Part shown: in pieces, positions 1 through 6,698 of the stretch
Numbering within the stretch: position 1 is the stretch's first letter
Layout of the letters: each line of letters opens with the position of its first letter
Assembly (NCBI GenBank): GCA_012511005.1
Contig: JAAZGX010000274.1
Coordinates: 1 to 8,184 of the forward strand
Direction: 5' to 3'
DNA: 8,184 bases
DNA from: Clostridiales bacterium
GTDB taxonomy: Bacteria; Bacillota; Clostridia; Oscillospirales; Acutalibacteraceae
Translations under genes and position numbers: made by a program
Notes under the pieces: generated by a model
Databases searched by the model: none
What the model was told of the DNA's origin: nothing
The model's input: the letters and a program-made list of their open reading frames with translations, nothing else

Positions 1-1152
1 CAGTTTACGGATTATTGCGTGAAAAACGCTGTAAATTGGGAAGTTGAAGAAAGAGATATTGTAAAGCTCGTTTCAGAAGAGTGTCAAAATCAAGGGCTTA
101 AATTCGGTATATATATTACACCGCTCGACCGTCATGAGAAAACATACGGCACGGGGGAGGCTTATAATACATATTTTAAGTCACTTTTGTCAGAGCTTTT
201 GACGAATTATGGAGATATATTTTATGTGCGCTTTGACGGAGTTGCAGAGCCAATTAAAGGCGGCTATGAGCAAGAATATGACTTTGAAGGGTACTATGAA
301 TTAGTAAGAAAACTGCAGCCGCAGGCTGTTATCGCCTTATGCGGACCTGATGTGCGCTGGAACGGCAACGAGTGGGGTGTTTGCCGCAAAAACGAATGGA
401 GCGTTATACCTAATCGTTACAGCATATATGAGGCTATTAACCGCGGGAAGCAAGACGGTAAAGGGAAAGATAAGAAAGCGGATACAATGGAGCTTGACAT
501 TGGCGGCAGAAAAGCCATAAAAAATGACAGTGAGTTTATATGGTATCCCGCAGAGGTGTGCGTTTCCATGAGGGACGGCTGGTATTACCATAAATCTGAT
601 GAATATACGGCGAAAACGAAGGATAAGCTTTTAAGACTTTATTACGAAACGGTTGGCAGCAACTTTTGTTTTATGCTCAATGTACCGCCGATGAAAAATG
701 GCAAATTTGCCGAAATGGAAACACAAATACTAAGAGCATTTGGTTATGACCTTAATAAAATGTTTGCTTATCAAGTGTCATCTATAGGAGAGATAAAGGC
801 GAGCAGCGAGCTATCACAGGAATATAGTGCAGAAAACTTGTTTTTGGATGATAAAAATAAGACATGGAAACCAAAAGAGGACGATAAAAATCCTGCTGTA
901 ACGATAACGCTCAGTGAAGTTGATATGTTCGATAAGCTTGTTTTGATGGAGCATATAAAAAACGGTCAGCATGCTGAGGAATATACGGTTTATGCCGACT
1001 ATGGAAACGGCAAGTGGAAAAAGCTTTACAAGGGCGGCATAATAGGTTATAAAAAGATAATTAAGGTGCGCCCGGTTGAAGTTAAGGCGATAAAAATTGT
1101 TTTTAATCAATATAGACCGGGACTTGAAATGGAAAGCATACTGATGTTCTAG
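1..1152 (+). CDS. alpha-L-fucosidase, glycoside hydrolase family 29, 3' part (N-terminus outside window)
   Basis: The enzyme hydrolyses terminal alpha-L-fucose from glycans with retention of configuration. The reading frame is open from base 1 (383 codons, stop TAG at 1150-1152). The GTG at 19 lies inside the conserved TDYCVKNA segment, so it is not the start; the missing part should carry the family's HHDGF-type motif. Counting from the first codon, residues 34-46 (KFGIYITPLDRHE) form a conserved barrel strand. D79 in RFDG (bases 235-237) aligns with the GH29 nucleophile. E124 in GNEWG (370-372) fits the acid/base of the F5/8-carrying GH29-B type. EWSVIP follows at 132-137, and WYPAEV and LNVPP also match the family. 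Residues ~265-383 look like a beta-sandwich F5/8 type C domain, often sugar-binding. Odd points: the usual Trp two residues before the nucleophile is Arg, and PAEVDVS reads PAEVCVS. No signal peptide can be judged. The family call is secure; specificity (likely alpha-1,3/1,4) is inferred. Confidence 0.92.
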   Translation, partial: QFTDYCVKNAVNWEVEERDIVKLVSEECQNQGLKFGIYITPLDRHEKTYGTGEAYNTYFKSLLSELLTNYGDIFYVRFDGVAEPIKGGYEQEYDFEGYYELVRKLQPQAVIALCGPDVRWNGNEWGVCRKNEWSVIPNRYSIYEAINRGKQDGKGKDKKADTMELDIGGRKAIKNDSEFIWYPAEVCVSMRDGWYYHKSDEYTAKTKDKLLRLYYETVGSNFCFMLNVPPMKNGKFAEMETQILRAFGYDLNKMFAYQVSSIGEIKASSELSQEYSAENLFLDDKNKTWKPKEDDKNPAVTITLSEVDMFDKLVLMEHIKNGQHAEEYTVYADYGNGKWKKLYKGGIIGYKKIIKVRPVEVKAIKIVFNQYRPGLEMESILMF

Positions 1153-1160
1153 GAAGCATA

Positions 1161-1202
1161 AAAAACACGCACGGGAAAGTATTTTTTCCTGTGCGTGTTT
1201 TT
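1161..1202. terminator. bidirectional intrinsic terminator between convergent genes
   Basis: An 18-bp stem (arms 1161-1178 and 1185-1202, one G-T wobble at 1173/1190) encloses a 6-base loop. The outer stem starts with an A run and ends with a T run, so a U tract follows the GC-rich core (CACGCAC/GTGCGTG) whichever strand is transcribed. It begins 8 bases after the fucosidase stop and ends 24 bases from the kinase stop. Its position and symmetry fit shared termination of the two converging genes. Confidence 0.9.
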
Positions 1203-1226
1203 AATTATTGTATTTATAAAAGAGGG

Positions 1227-2789
1227 TTAAATGTCCGCTTCCTTAAATATTTCGTTACTGTTTTTATATAAGCCTTTAAGGGCGGGGTACATATTTTTAT
1301 ATACCTCCTCATAAAGCCGCTGATATATATGATGATTTTTCGTGTCGGGCATAAAAGCGTCCCTATGCCGCACCATATTTGTGACAGCGTCATGTACTGT
1401 TTTGTATTCACCTATGCCTACAAATCCTAAAATAGCGGCACCAAGTCCGGATGTTTCGTGAGTTTGTACACGGTATACGGGTCGCCCGAACATATCGGCG
1501 GTGATTTGACAGATTTCACTGCTTTGTGAGCCGCCGCCTGCCACAACAACGCTTGTAATAGGCGTTTTACTTTTATTTTCAATACGCTCAATACCGTCCA
1601 TAAGCGCGAAATTAATTCCCTCAATTATGGCGCGGTAAATATGTATTCGCGTATGCGAGTCATTAAAGCCTATAACGGCGCCTCGCGCGTTTTTAAGCAT
1701 TAATTCAGGACTCCAATACGGTTGTATAATAAGACCGCCGGAGCCTACCGGTATTTTGGAAAGCCCTTTATTCAGTAAATCCTCCGCACTGCCGCCCGTA
1801 AGCTTTGCCTGTGCCACCTCATGTGAGGCAAATTCCTTTTTAAACCAGCTTATGAGCCAATAACCTCTGAAAACCTCGTACTCAGGATTATAAAACCCTT
1901 CAAGCGCCGCCGGAAAAGGAGCGACAAGGCGGTGTAATTCTATACGCTTCTTTGTTGTAATTTCTACGGTTGCGGTAGTGCCGAAGCTGACGGAGGCAGT
2001 ATCTTCAGTTAAACAGCCGTTTCCCAATGTTTCACAGCCCTTGTCAGATGCTGCCGCAACAACGGGGATACCGCAAGGAATTCCTGTTTCCTCTGCGGCA
2101 AGGGGGGTAATGTTGCCAAGCAACCCTCCGGGAGACACAAGTTTTGGCATTTGCGATTTTGAAACACCGAATACACGGTAAAAGGTGTTACCGTCTGTTT
2201 TATGCCAATCAAACCTTTTTGCACTAAAAGGCACATACCCGATTTGTGATGCGACTGAGTCCGATATATTACCCGTAAGCTTTAGATTAAGATAACATGA
2301 AAGCAACACATATTTAGCGGTTTTCTCCCATATTTCCGGCTCATTTTGGCGTACCCATTGGGCGCGTGAGCGCCGTATTCCTTTTTCAATGGTTTGCTTT
2401 ATTGTAGAGTATGGCAAAGAGGCGATAATGCTTTTGCTGAATACATCGGAAATGCGCAAATCTGCCTCACGATGGTCAAGCCAAAGTATAGAGCGCCTTA
2501 AAGGCTTGTTGTCCTTATCAAGAAACACGATACTGTCACGCTGTGTTGCAATAGCAACTGCTTTTATATTTGGAAAAAGCTCCGAACTTTTTTCGTACAG
2601 ACCTTTTACAGCGGCACAAAGCGTGTCGTAGTACATGTCTGCATCTTGCTCTGCCCAGCCTACACAGTCACTGTAATAAGGAGGGTCGAAAACGATTTTT
2701 TCAATCGCATGAATGTCTCCCTTTTTGTCAAATAAGATTGCCCTTAGACTTTGCGTCCCGCAGTCTATTGATAAAATTAAAGGCTTCAT
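1227..2789 (-). CDS. FGGY-family carbohydrate kinase, substrate unknown (YgcE/XylB-like)
   Basis: This cytoplasmic enzyme should transfer the ATP gamma-phosphate to a sugar or polyol. It has 520 residues from the ATG at 2789, normal for the family. The N-terminal ASKHA phosphate-1 motif is DCGTQS (residues 9-14). WLDHR (103-107) is in the sugar-binding part of FGGY_N. The catalytic base is D249 in ASDKG (bases 2043-2045), followed by the phosphate-2 loop SFGTT. GGGSQSS (~418-424) and HETSGLGAA (~444-452) are the adenosine-side FGGY_C motifs. The ATG is chosen because AAGGGAAG sits 7 nt upstream of it; the in-frame GTG at 2795 is only 1 nt from that site. The gene lies 94 nt downstream of rnfB on the same strand and faces the fucosidase. 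By feel of the sequence it is closer to the uncharacterised YgcE-like group than to xylulokinase or glycerol kinase, but the substrate cannot be read from the sequence. A role in fucose or another deoxysugar pathway is only a guess from the neighbour. Confidence 0.92.
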   Translation of the reverse strand: MKPLILSIDCGTQSLRAILFDKKGDIHAIEKIVFDPPYYSDCVGWAEQDADMYYDTLCAAVKGLYEKSSELFPNIKAVAIATQRDSIVFLDKDNKPLRRSILWLDHREADLRISDVFSKSIIASLPYSTIKQTIEKGIRRSRAQWVRQNEPEIWEKTAKYVLLSCYLNLKLTGNISDSVASQIGYVPFSAKRFDWHKTDGNTFYRVFGVSKSQMPKLVSPGGLLGNITPLAAEETGIPCGIPVVAAASDKGCETLGNGCLTEDTASVSFGTTATVEITTKKRIELHRLVAPFPAALEGFYNPEYEVFRGYWLISWFKKEFASHEVAQAKLTGGSAEDLLNKGLSKIPVGSGGLIIQPYWSPELMLKNARGAVIGFNDSHTRIHIYRAIIEGINFALMDGIERIENKSKTPITSVVVAGGGSQSSEICQITADMFGRPVYRVQTHETSGLGAAILGFVGIGEYKTVHDAVTNMVRHRDAFMPDTKNHHIYQRLYEEVYKNMYPALKGLYKNSNEIFKEADI

Positions 2790-2883
2790 TTGCACACTTC
2801 CCTTCTTAAAATGGTATATTAAATTTTATGTATTTAGAATAAGATAAGAACTTGAAAGGAAACTTACGACCCATTATTAAGTT
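2790..2883 (-). other. 94-nt gap between rnfB and the kinase: no clear terminator, only a weak promoter-like stretch
   Basis: The gap is AT-rich. Directly after the rnfB stop, the minus strand has a 7-bp inverted repeat (AAACTTA/TAAGTTT) with an ~11-nt loop, no GC-rich core and no T run, so it is a poor terminator. Further down is a TAAAAT hexamer that could serve as a -10 box, but no convincing -35 lies 16-18 nt upstream. Either read-through from rnf or a weak separate promoter could express the kinase. Confidence 0.35.
2797..2804 (-). promoter_or_regulatory. ribosome binding site deciding the kinase start
   Basis: The minus-strand sequence AAGGGAAG stands 7 nt before the ATG at 2789. It would be 1 nt before the in-frame GTG at 2795, too close to work. 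This favours the 520-residue product over one of 522 residues. Confidence 0.6.
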
Positions 2884-3726
2884 TTATGAATTAACGACAG
2901 CCGCTTTTTTGCCGATACTGTCTATTCCGGGAGTCAGCATTTCAATACACGACGCAGGGCAGACATTTGCGCATTCGCCGCAGCCGTTACACAAATCAGT
3001 ATCTACTCTTGCCAAAAAGTCCGTTACCTTAATAGCGCCGGTTTCGCAAACCTTTTCACATCTTTTACAGCCTATGCAGGCGACGGCGCACTGTTTTTTA
3101 GCAAGACCGCCTTTTTCGTGATTCATACAAAGCACGGCGGCTTTGTTAACGCCAAGCGGGATAAGGGAAATAAGGTTTTTAGGGCATGCTGTTATACAGG
3201 CTTTGCAGCTTCGGCAGTGAAGCGGACTTATCTGAGCGATGCCGTCTACAATGTTTATAGCCTCATATTCACATGCGGCAACACAATCCCCAAGACCGAG
3301 ACAGCCGTATTCACATTCTTTATTGCCGCCGAAAAGCTGACTTGCCATTTGACAGCTTCTTACACCGTTATAAAGCATTTTTGTTTTGGCATTAGTTCTA
3401 TTCCCGTTACAGTGTACGAATGCCGTTGTGGGAATTATTTTTTCTGCGCCTACGCCGAGTATATCGGCAATTTTATTTGCTGTTTCGTTCCCGCCGGGAT
3501 TACATAAATTCGTTTTATCGGTACTGCCTGAGGACAAGGCATATGCATAATCAGAGCAGCCGGAATAACCGCAAAAACCGCAGTTGGCGCCGGGCAATAT
3601 GTCGATAATACTTTCCGCTGTTTCATCAACGGGGACGGCAAAGATTTTTGCGGCAATAGAAAGCCCAAGCCCTAAAAGCAGACCGAGTCCGGAGACGGTT
3701 CCTGCGGCGATTAAAATTTCATTCAT
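2884..3726 (-). CDS. rnfB: Rnf complex subunit RnfB, ferredoxin-accepting iron-sulfur protein
   Basis: This subunit is the electron entry point of the ferredoxin:NAD+ oxidoreductase, anchored on the cytoplasmic face. It has 280 residues. An N-terminal membrane helix (~5-30) is followed by the Fes domain with C49, C52, C57 and C75 (ANCGFCGYSGC) for one [4Fe-4S] cluster. Further cysteine sets are C138/C142/C148/C152, C171/C174/C177/C181, C217/C220/C223/C227 (with C213 nearby) and C246/C249/C252/C256. This gives about four ferredoxin-like clusters after the Fes cluster, as in the long clostridial RnfB rather than the short proteobacterial form. In the first and third of these sets the residue after the last Cys is Glu, not the usual Pro. 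The start ATG is 6 nt after the rnfA stop; its Shine-Dalgarno AGAGGTGA includes that stop codon, suggesting coupled translation. It is the last rnf gene of the operon. Confidence 0.97.
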   Translation of the reverse strand: MNEILIAAGTVSGLGLLLGLGLSIAAKIFAVPVDETAESIIDILPGANCGFCGYSGCSDYAYALSSGSTDKTNLCNPGGNETANKIADILGVGAEKIIPTTAFVHCNGNRTNAKTKMLYNGVRSCQMASQLFGGNKECEYGCLGLGDCVAACEYEAINIVDGIAQISPLHCRSCKACITACPKNLISLIPLGVNKAAVLCMNHEKGGLAKKQCAVACIGCKRCEKVCETGAIKVTDFLARVDTDLCNGCGECANVCPASCIEMLTPGIDSIGKKAAVVNS

Positions 3727-3732
3727 TAAAAA

Positions 3733-4323
3733 TCACCTCTCAAAAATAGCTTCAACAACTCCGGCAAAACCAAGAAAAGAGACGGAAGTAAGCGAAGCGG
3801 ATATAAGGGTTATAGGCAGCCCTTTTAAGAATTTCGGAATGTCGGCGCTTTCGAGCCTGTCACGCACTCCGGCGAACATAACCATCGCGACAAGAAAGCC
3901 TGCGCCTGCACCGACGGCGTTTACCATAGACTGTAAGAATGTAAACTCTTTGTCAATGTTAAGCAAAACGACACCAAGTACAGCACAATTCGTTGTAATA
4001 AGCGGCAAATAAATGCCAAGCGCCTTATAAAGGGATTTTACATACTTTTTAAGTATTATTTCAACTAATTGAACGAGTGCGGCTATTACGAGAATAAATA
4101 TAATTGTTTGTAAAAAGGCAAGGTCCTTTTTTTCAAGATATGTGTTAATCGGATAACATACCGCAACAGACAATGCCATAACAAAAATTACAGCTACGCT
4201 CATTCCGACGGCGGTATTCAGTTTTTTTGATACGCCAAGGAACGGGCAAATCCCTAAAAATTTAGTTAATACGAAGTTTTCCGTAAGAATTGCAGTCAGC
4301 AATATAACGAGCATAGTAGTCAT
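3733..4323 (-). CDS. rnfA: Rnf complex membrane subunit RnfA
   Basis: This integral membrane subunit pairs with RnfE, and the two form the pseudo-symmetric core that moves electrons across the membrane. Its 196 residues are the normal length and include about six hydrophobic stretches (roughly 5-25, 37-56, 70-90, 103-122, 131-152, 170-190). C26 in GICPFLG and C113 in TTNCAVLG are the two conserved cysteines which, with the matching pair in RnfE, ligate the intramembrane iron-sulfur centre (known for the Rnf/Nqr family). The start ATG overlaps the rnfE stop as ATGA (4320-4323) and has a strong GAGGAGG site 7 nt upstream at 4331-4337. The ATG at codon 4 is therefore not preferred. Confidence 0.97.
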   Translation of the reverse strand: MTTMLVILLTAILTENFVLTKFLGICPFLGVSKKLNTAVGMSVAVIFVMALSVAVCYPINTYLEKKDLAFLQTIIFILVIAALVQLVEIILKKYVKSLYKALGIYLPLITTNCAVLGVVLLNIDKEFTFLQSMVNAVGAGAGFLVAMVMFAGVRDRLESADIPKFLKGLPITLISASLTSVSFLGFAGVVEAIFER

Positions 4324-5084
4324 GCTTTTACCTCCTCACGCTCTTGCTCTTGTACAGATGAACAGTTTTGCGCTAACGGACAATTTGCGCAACCGTCAAA
4401 GTCTTCCCTTTCTTGACCTGTTTTGTTGCCAAGGCGGTTAGCTATTGCTATAAGTATTCCGAACACAAAAAATCCGCCGGCGGGAAGAATGAAAATTACC
4501 ATAGGCTCGAAAGAATTTGGCAAAAATGAAAATACATCAATACCGTTAAAGCCCCCTAAAGCATTTTCTCCGAAAAGGGCAAGAAGTCCCTGTGCGCCTG
4601 AAAAGACGGTTCCGTTACCTAAAAGCTCTCTAAATGTAGCCATTAAAAACAAGGCGGCAGTAAAGCCAATGCCCATACCAAGACCGTCCGCAGCACTTGC
4701 TAAAACAGTATTTTTACCGGCGAAAGCTTCCGCTCTGCCTAAAATTATGCAGTTTACTACAATGAGAGGTAGAAATATACCTAAAGCCTCATCAATAGCG
4801 GGCACGAACGCCTTAACAATTAGCTGAACTATAGTAACGAATGATGCTATTATAACGACATAAGCAGGTATTCTGATTTTTTGAGGTATTACCTTTCTTA
4901 AAGCCGATACTGCAATATTTGAGAATAAAAGTACAAGAGTAGCTGAAATTCCCATACCGATTGAGTTTATCATTGAGGTAGATACCGCAAGAGTGGGACA
5001 TGTGCCAAGCACAAGGCGAAGCACGGGGTTTTCAATTATCAGCCCCTTTGAAAACTCCTTAAAAAGGGATGTCTTTTTAGCCAT
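4320..5084 (-). CDS. rnfE: Rnf complex membrane subunit RnfE with a cysteine-rich C-terminal tail
   Basis: RnfE is the membrane partner of RnfA. It has 254 residues, longer than the ~200-230 usual for the family. The core has C29 in GTCPTLAV and C112 in VNCIILGRAEAF, the conserved iron-sulfur ligands, and about six hydrophobic segments between residues ~35 and 217. FRELLGNG (151-158) is typical of RnfE. After the last helix, a hydrophilic tail of ~38 residues carries C232, C235 and C241 (GCANCPLAQNC) and then an acidic, Glu-rich end. The tail could bind a metal or cluster, but three cysteines alone do not prove it. The start overlaps rnfG by 8 nt (5077-5084) and has AAGGAGG 9 nt upstream (5094-5100). 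NqrD is the sodium-pump homologue, but the rnfCDGEAB context settles the assignment. Confidence 0.96.
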   Translation of the reverse strand: MAKKTSLFKEFSKGLIIENPVLRLVLGTCPTLAVSTSMINSIGMGISATLVLLFSNIAVSALRKVIPQKIRIPAYVVIIASFVTIVQLIVKAFVPAIDEALGIFLPLIVVNCIILGRAEAFAGKNTVLASAADGLGMGIGFTAALFLMATFRELLGNGTVFSGAQGLLALFGENALGGFNGIDVFSFLPNSFEPMVIFILPAGGFFVFGILIAIANRLGNKTGQEREDFDGCANCPLAQNCSSVQEQEREEVKA

Positions 5085-5658
5085 TTGTGTTCGCCTCCTT
5101 AATAGCGTTATAAACCTTAAATGCGGTGTTTACGGCATCTGTAACGGCATCTGAAGTTATAGTAGCACCGCTTATTGCCGAAATTTCATTTCCTTCGGGA
5201 TTGCCTTTTTTAACACCTACTTTTTCAGCTTTTCCTAAATACTGTTTAAGAAAGCTTTCATCGCCCGCTTTCATTCCAAGCCCCGGTGTTTCGTTTAACA
5301 TAATCGGAACGACGCCTGTGCAAAGCCCGTCGCTGCCTATACCCGTAACGACTTTTACTTCACCGCCGTATCCTTTAGAGGATGTTATAAATACATAAGC
5401 TTTTATGCTTTCGTCTTTTGAAAAAGCCTCATAATATATGTACTCATTATCATCAACGCTTATTGTAAAAGCGTCTGAAAACGCGGCGGCGTCCCGCACG
5501 GCAGAGGCTATGGATTTGCTTTCGGCGTCCTTTTGCCGTTCTGAGATTTTTTCCTTTGTCGCTCCGTTTGTAAACGCTAAAAGAACGGAGCAAACAAGAC
5601 AAATAGAGAAAAGTGACAGGGCGGGTAATAAATATTCTTTAACAAAAGGAGATTTCAT
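5077..5658 (-). CDS. rnfG: Rnf complex subunit RnfG with covalent FMN
   Basis: RnfG has a single membrane helix and an extracytoplasmic flavin domain that carries electrons within the complex. It has 193 residues, with one N-terminal hydrophobic segment (~9-30) and an FMN-binding domain. The motif SGATITS at 163-169 marks T166 (bases 5161-5163), the threonine that ApbE-type flavin transferases modify in this family. NETPGLGMK (122-130) is another family signature. The start ATG overlaps the rnfD stop as ATGA (5655-5658) and has AAGGAGG 7 nt upstream (5666-5672). No apbE gene is in the window, so the transferase must be encoded elsewhere. Confidence 0.96.
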   Translation of the reverse strand: MKSPFVKEYLLPALSLFSICLVCSVLLAFTNGATKEKISERQKDAESKSIASAVRDAAAFSDAFTISVDDNEYIYYEAFSKDESIKAYVFITSSKGYGGEVKVVTGIGSDGLCTGVVPIMLNETPGLGMKAGDESFLKQYLGKAEKVGVKKGNPEGNEISAISGATITSDAVTDAVNTAFKVYNAIKEANTNG

Positions 5659-6698
5659 TTTACTGCCTCCTTTTCTTTTTTTACATATCCAAATGGTTTG
5701 GGTTTCGTTGCATAATCAATTAGAGGCGTTAAAATATTCATCAAGATTATTGCAAAAGATACTCCCTCAGGAAGATTACCGTAAAGCCTTATAATCGAGG
5801 TTATTATACCGCAGCCTATGGCATAAATGAATTTTCCTTTTGGGTTTGTGGGCGAGGTGGTATAGTCTGTTGCCATAAATACGGCGCCAAGAAGAAGACC
5901 GCCGCTTAAAACTTCAGCAGTAAGGAAATTGATGCTGCCGCCTCCCGCAATTAGCATAATAATTGCCACAGAGCCTATGTAAGTAAAGGGGATAATGGGA
6001 GAAATGACGCGGCGCGCAATCAGATAAATCATACCAAGAAGTATTGCCACAGAGCAAGTCTCTCCGAGCGAGCCTCCCGTTTGACCGAAAAATAAATTAA
6101 TGTTCGAGGGTAAAACGGTAAAAGCCGCATCCGAAAAATCGCCTTTTACAAATATTTCGGAAAGAGAGGCTAAAGGAGTAGCGGAAGTTACGGCGTCTGC
6201 ACCGGCGCGAATAAAACTGCCCGTCCATGTCGTCATCGCCGTAGGGAATGAAGTCATCAGTATAATTCTCCCCATTAAAGCGGGATTTACGAAGTTGTGA
6301 CCGATGCCGCCGAAAAATTGTTTAACTATAACGATTGCGATAAATGACCCTATTATAACCATCCAAAACGGGATTGTGGACGGCAGGTTAAATGCAAGCA
6401 AAATACCCGTTACAACAGCGCTAAGGTCGCTTAATGTATTACCGCGTTTCATTACTTTTCTTGAAATGTATTCAAATACAAGGCAGCTTAAAACGGCAAT
6501 GCCCGTAACGGCTAACGCTCGCGCGCCGAAAAGGGCGGCGGAAGCTATAAGTGAAGGAATAAGTGCCACGATAACATCAAGCATAATACCCGTTGTCGTA
6601 TCTCGTGAGCGAATATGCGGTGATGCACTGACAGTAGGTAAATGCATAGGCTCTTTATTTTGCTCTTTAAGAGCCGCTGTTCTTGCTTTTTCACCCAT
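5655..6698 (-). CDS. rnfD: Rnf complex membrane subunit RnfD with covalent FMN
   Basis: RnfD is a polytopic membrane subunit that carries a covalent FMN and is the likely ion-translocating part. It has 347 residues from the ATG at 6698. Nearly ten hydrophobic segments are visible, including TIPFWMVIIG near 108-117 and the late helices around 215-330. TSATPLA near 171-177 matches the S/T-x-A-T flavinylation motif, with T174 (bases 6177-6179) as the FMN threonine. FFGGIGHNFVNPAL (~128-141) and ATDYTTSPTNPKG (~276-288) are strong family signatures. Start choice: the ATG at 6698 has CAGG 8 nt upstream. The in-frame GTG at 6707 would add three residues but has its GAGAGG only 3 nt away. Either start overlaps the rnfC end (8 or 17 nt). 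It is second in the operon. Confidence 0.96.
   Translation of the reverse strand: MGEKARTAALKEQNKEPMHLPTVSASPHIRSRDTTTGIMLDVIVALIPSLIASAALFGARALAVTGIAVLSCLVFEYISRKVMKRGNTLSDLSAVVTGILLAFNLPSTIPFWMVIIGSFIAIVIVKQFFGGIGHNFVNPALMGRIILMTSFPTAMTTWTGSFIRAGADAVTSATPLASLSEIFVKGDFSDAAFTVLPSNINLFFGQTGGSLGETCSVAILLGMIYLIARRVISPIIPFTYIGSVAIIMLIAGGGSINFLTAEVLSGGLLLGAVFMATDYTTSPTNPKGKFIYAIGCGIITSIIRLYGNLPEGVSFAIILMNILTPLIDYATKPKPFGYVKKEKEAVK

Noticed and set aside
19..21. GTG as a possible start of the fucosidase
   Set aside because: The frame is open upstream to base 1 and the residues before it (TDYC) match the GH29 family, so the true start is outside the window.
814..1110. Minus-strand open frame inside the fucosidase gene
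   Set aside because: It is antisense to the conserved F5/8-type domain, with composition explained by the opposite coding strand and no plausible initiation signal.
2860..2888. Inverted repeat after rnfB as a terminator
   Set aside because: The stem is only 7 bp of mostly A-T pairs, with an ~11-nt loop and no following T run.
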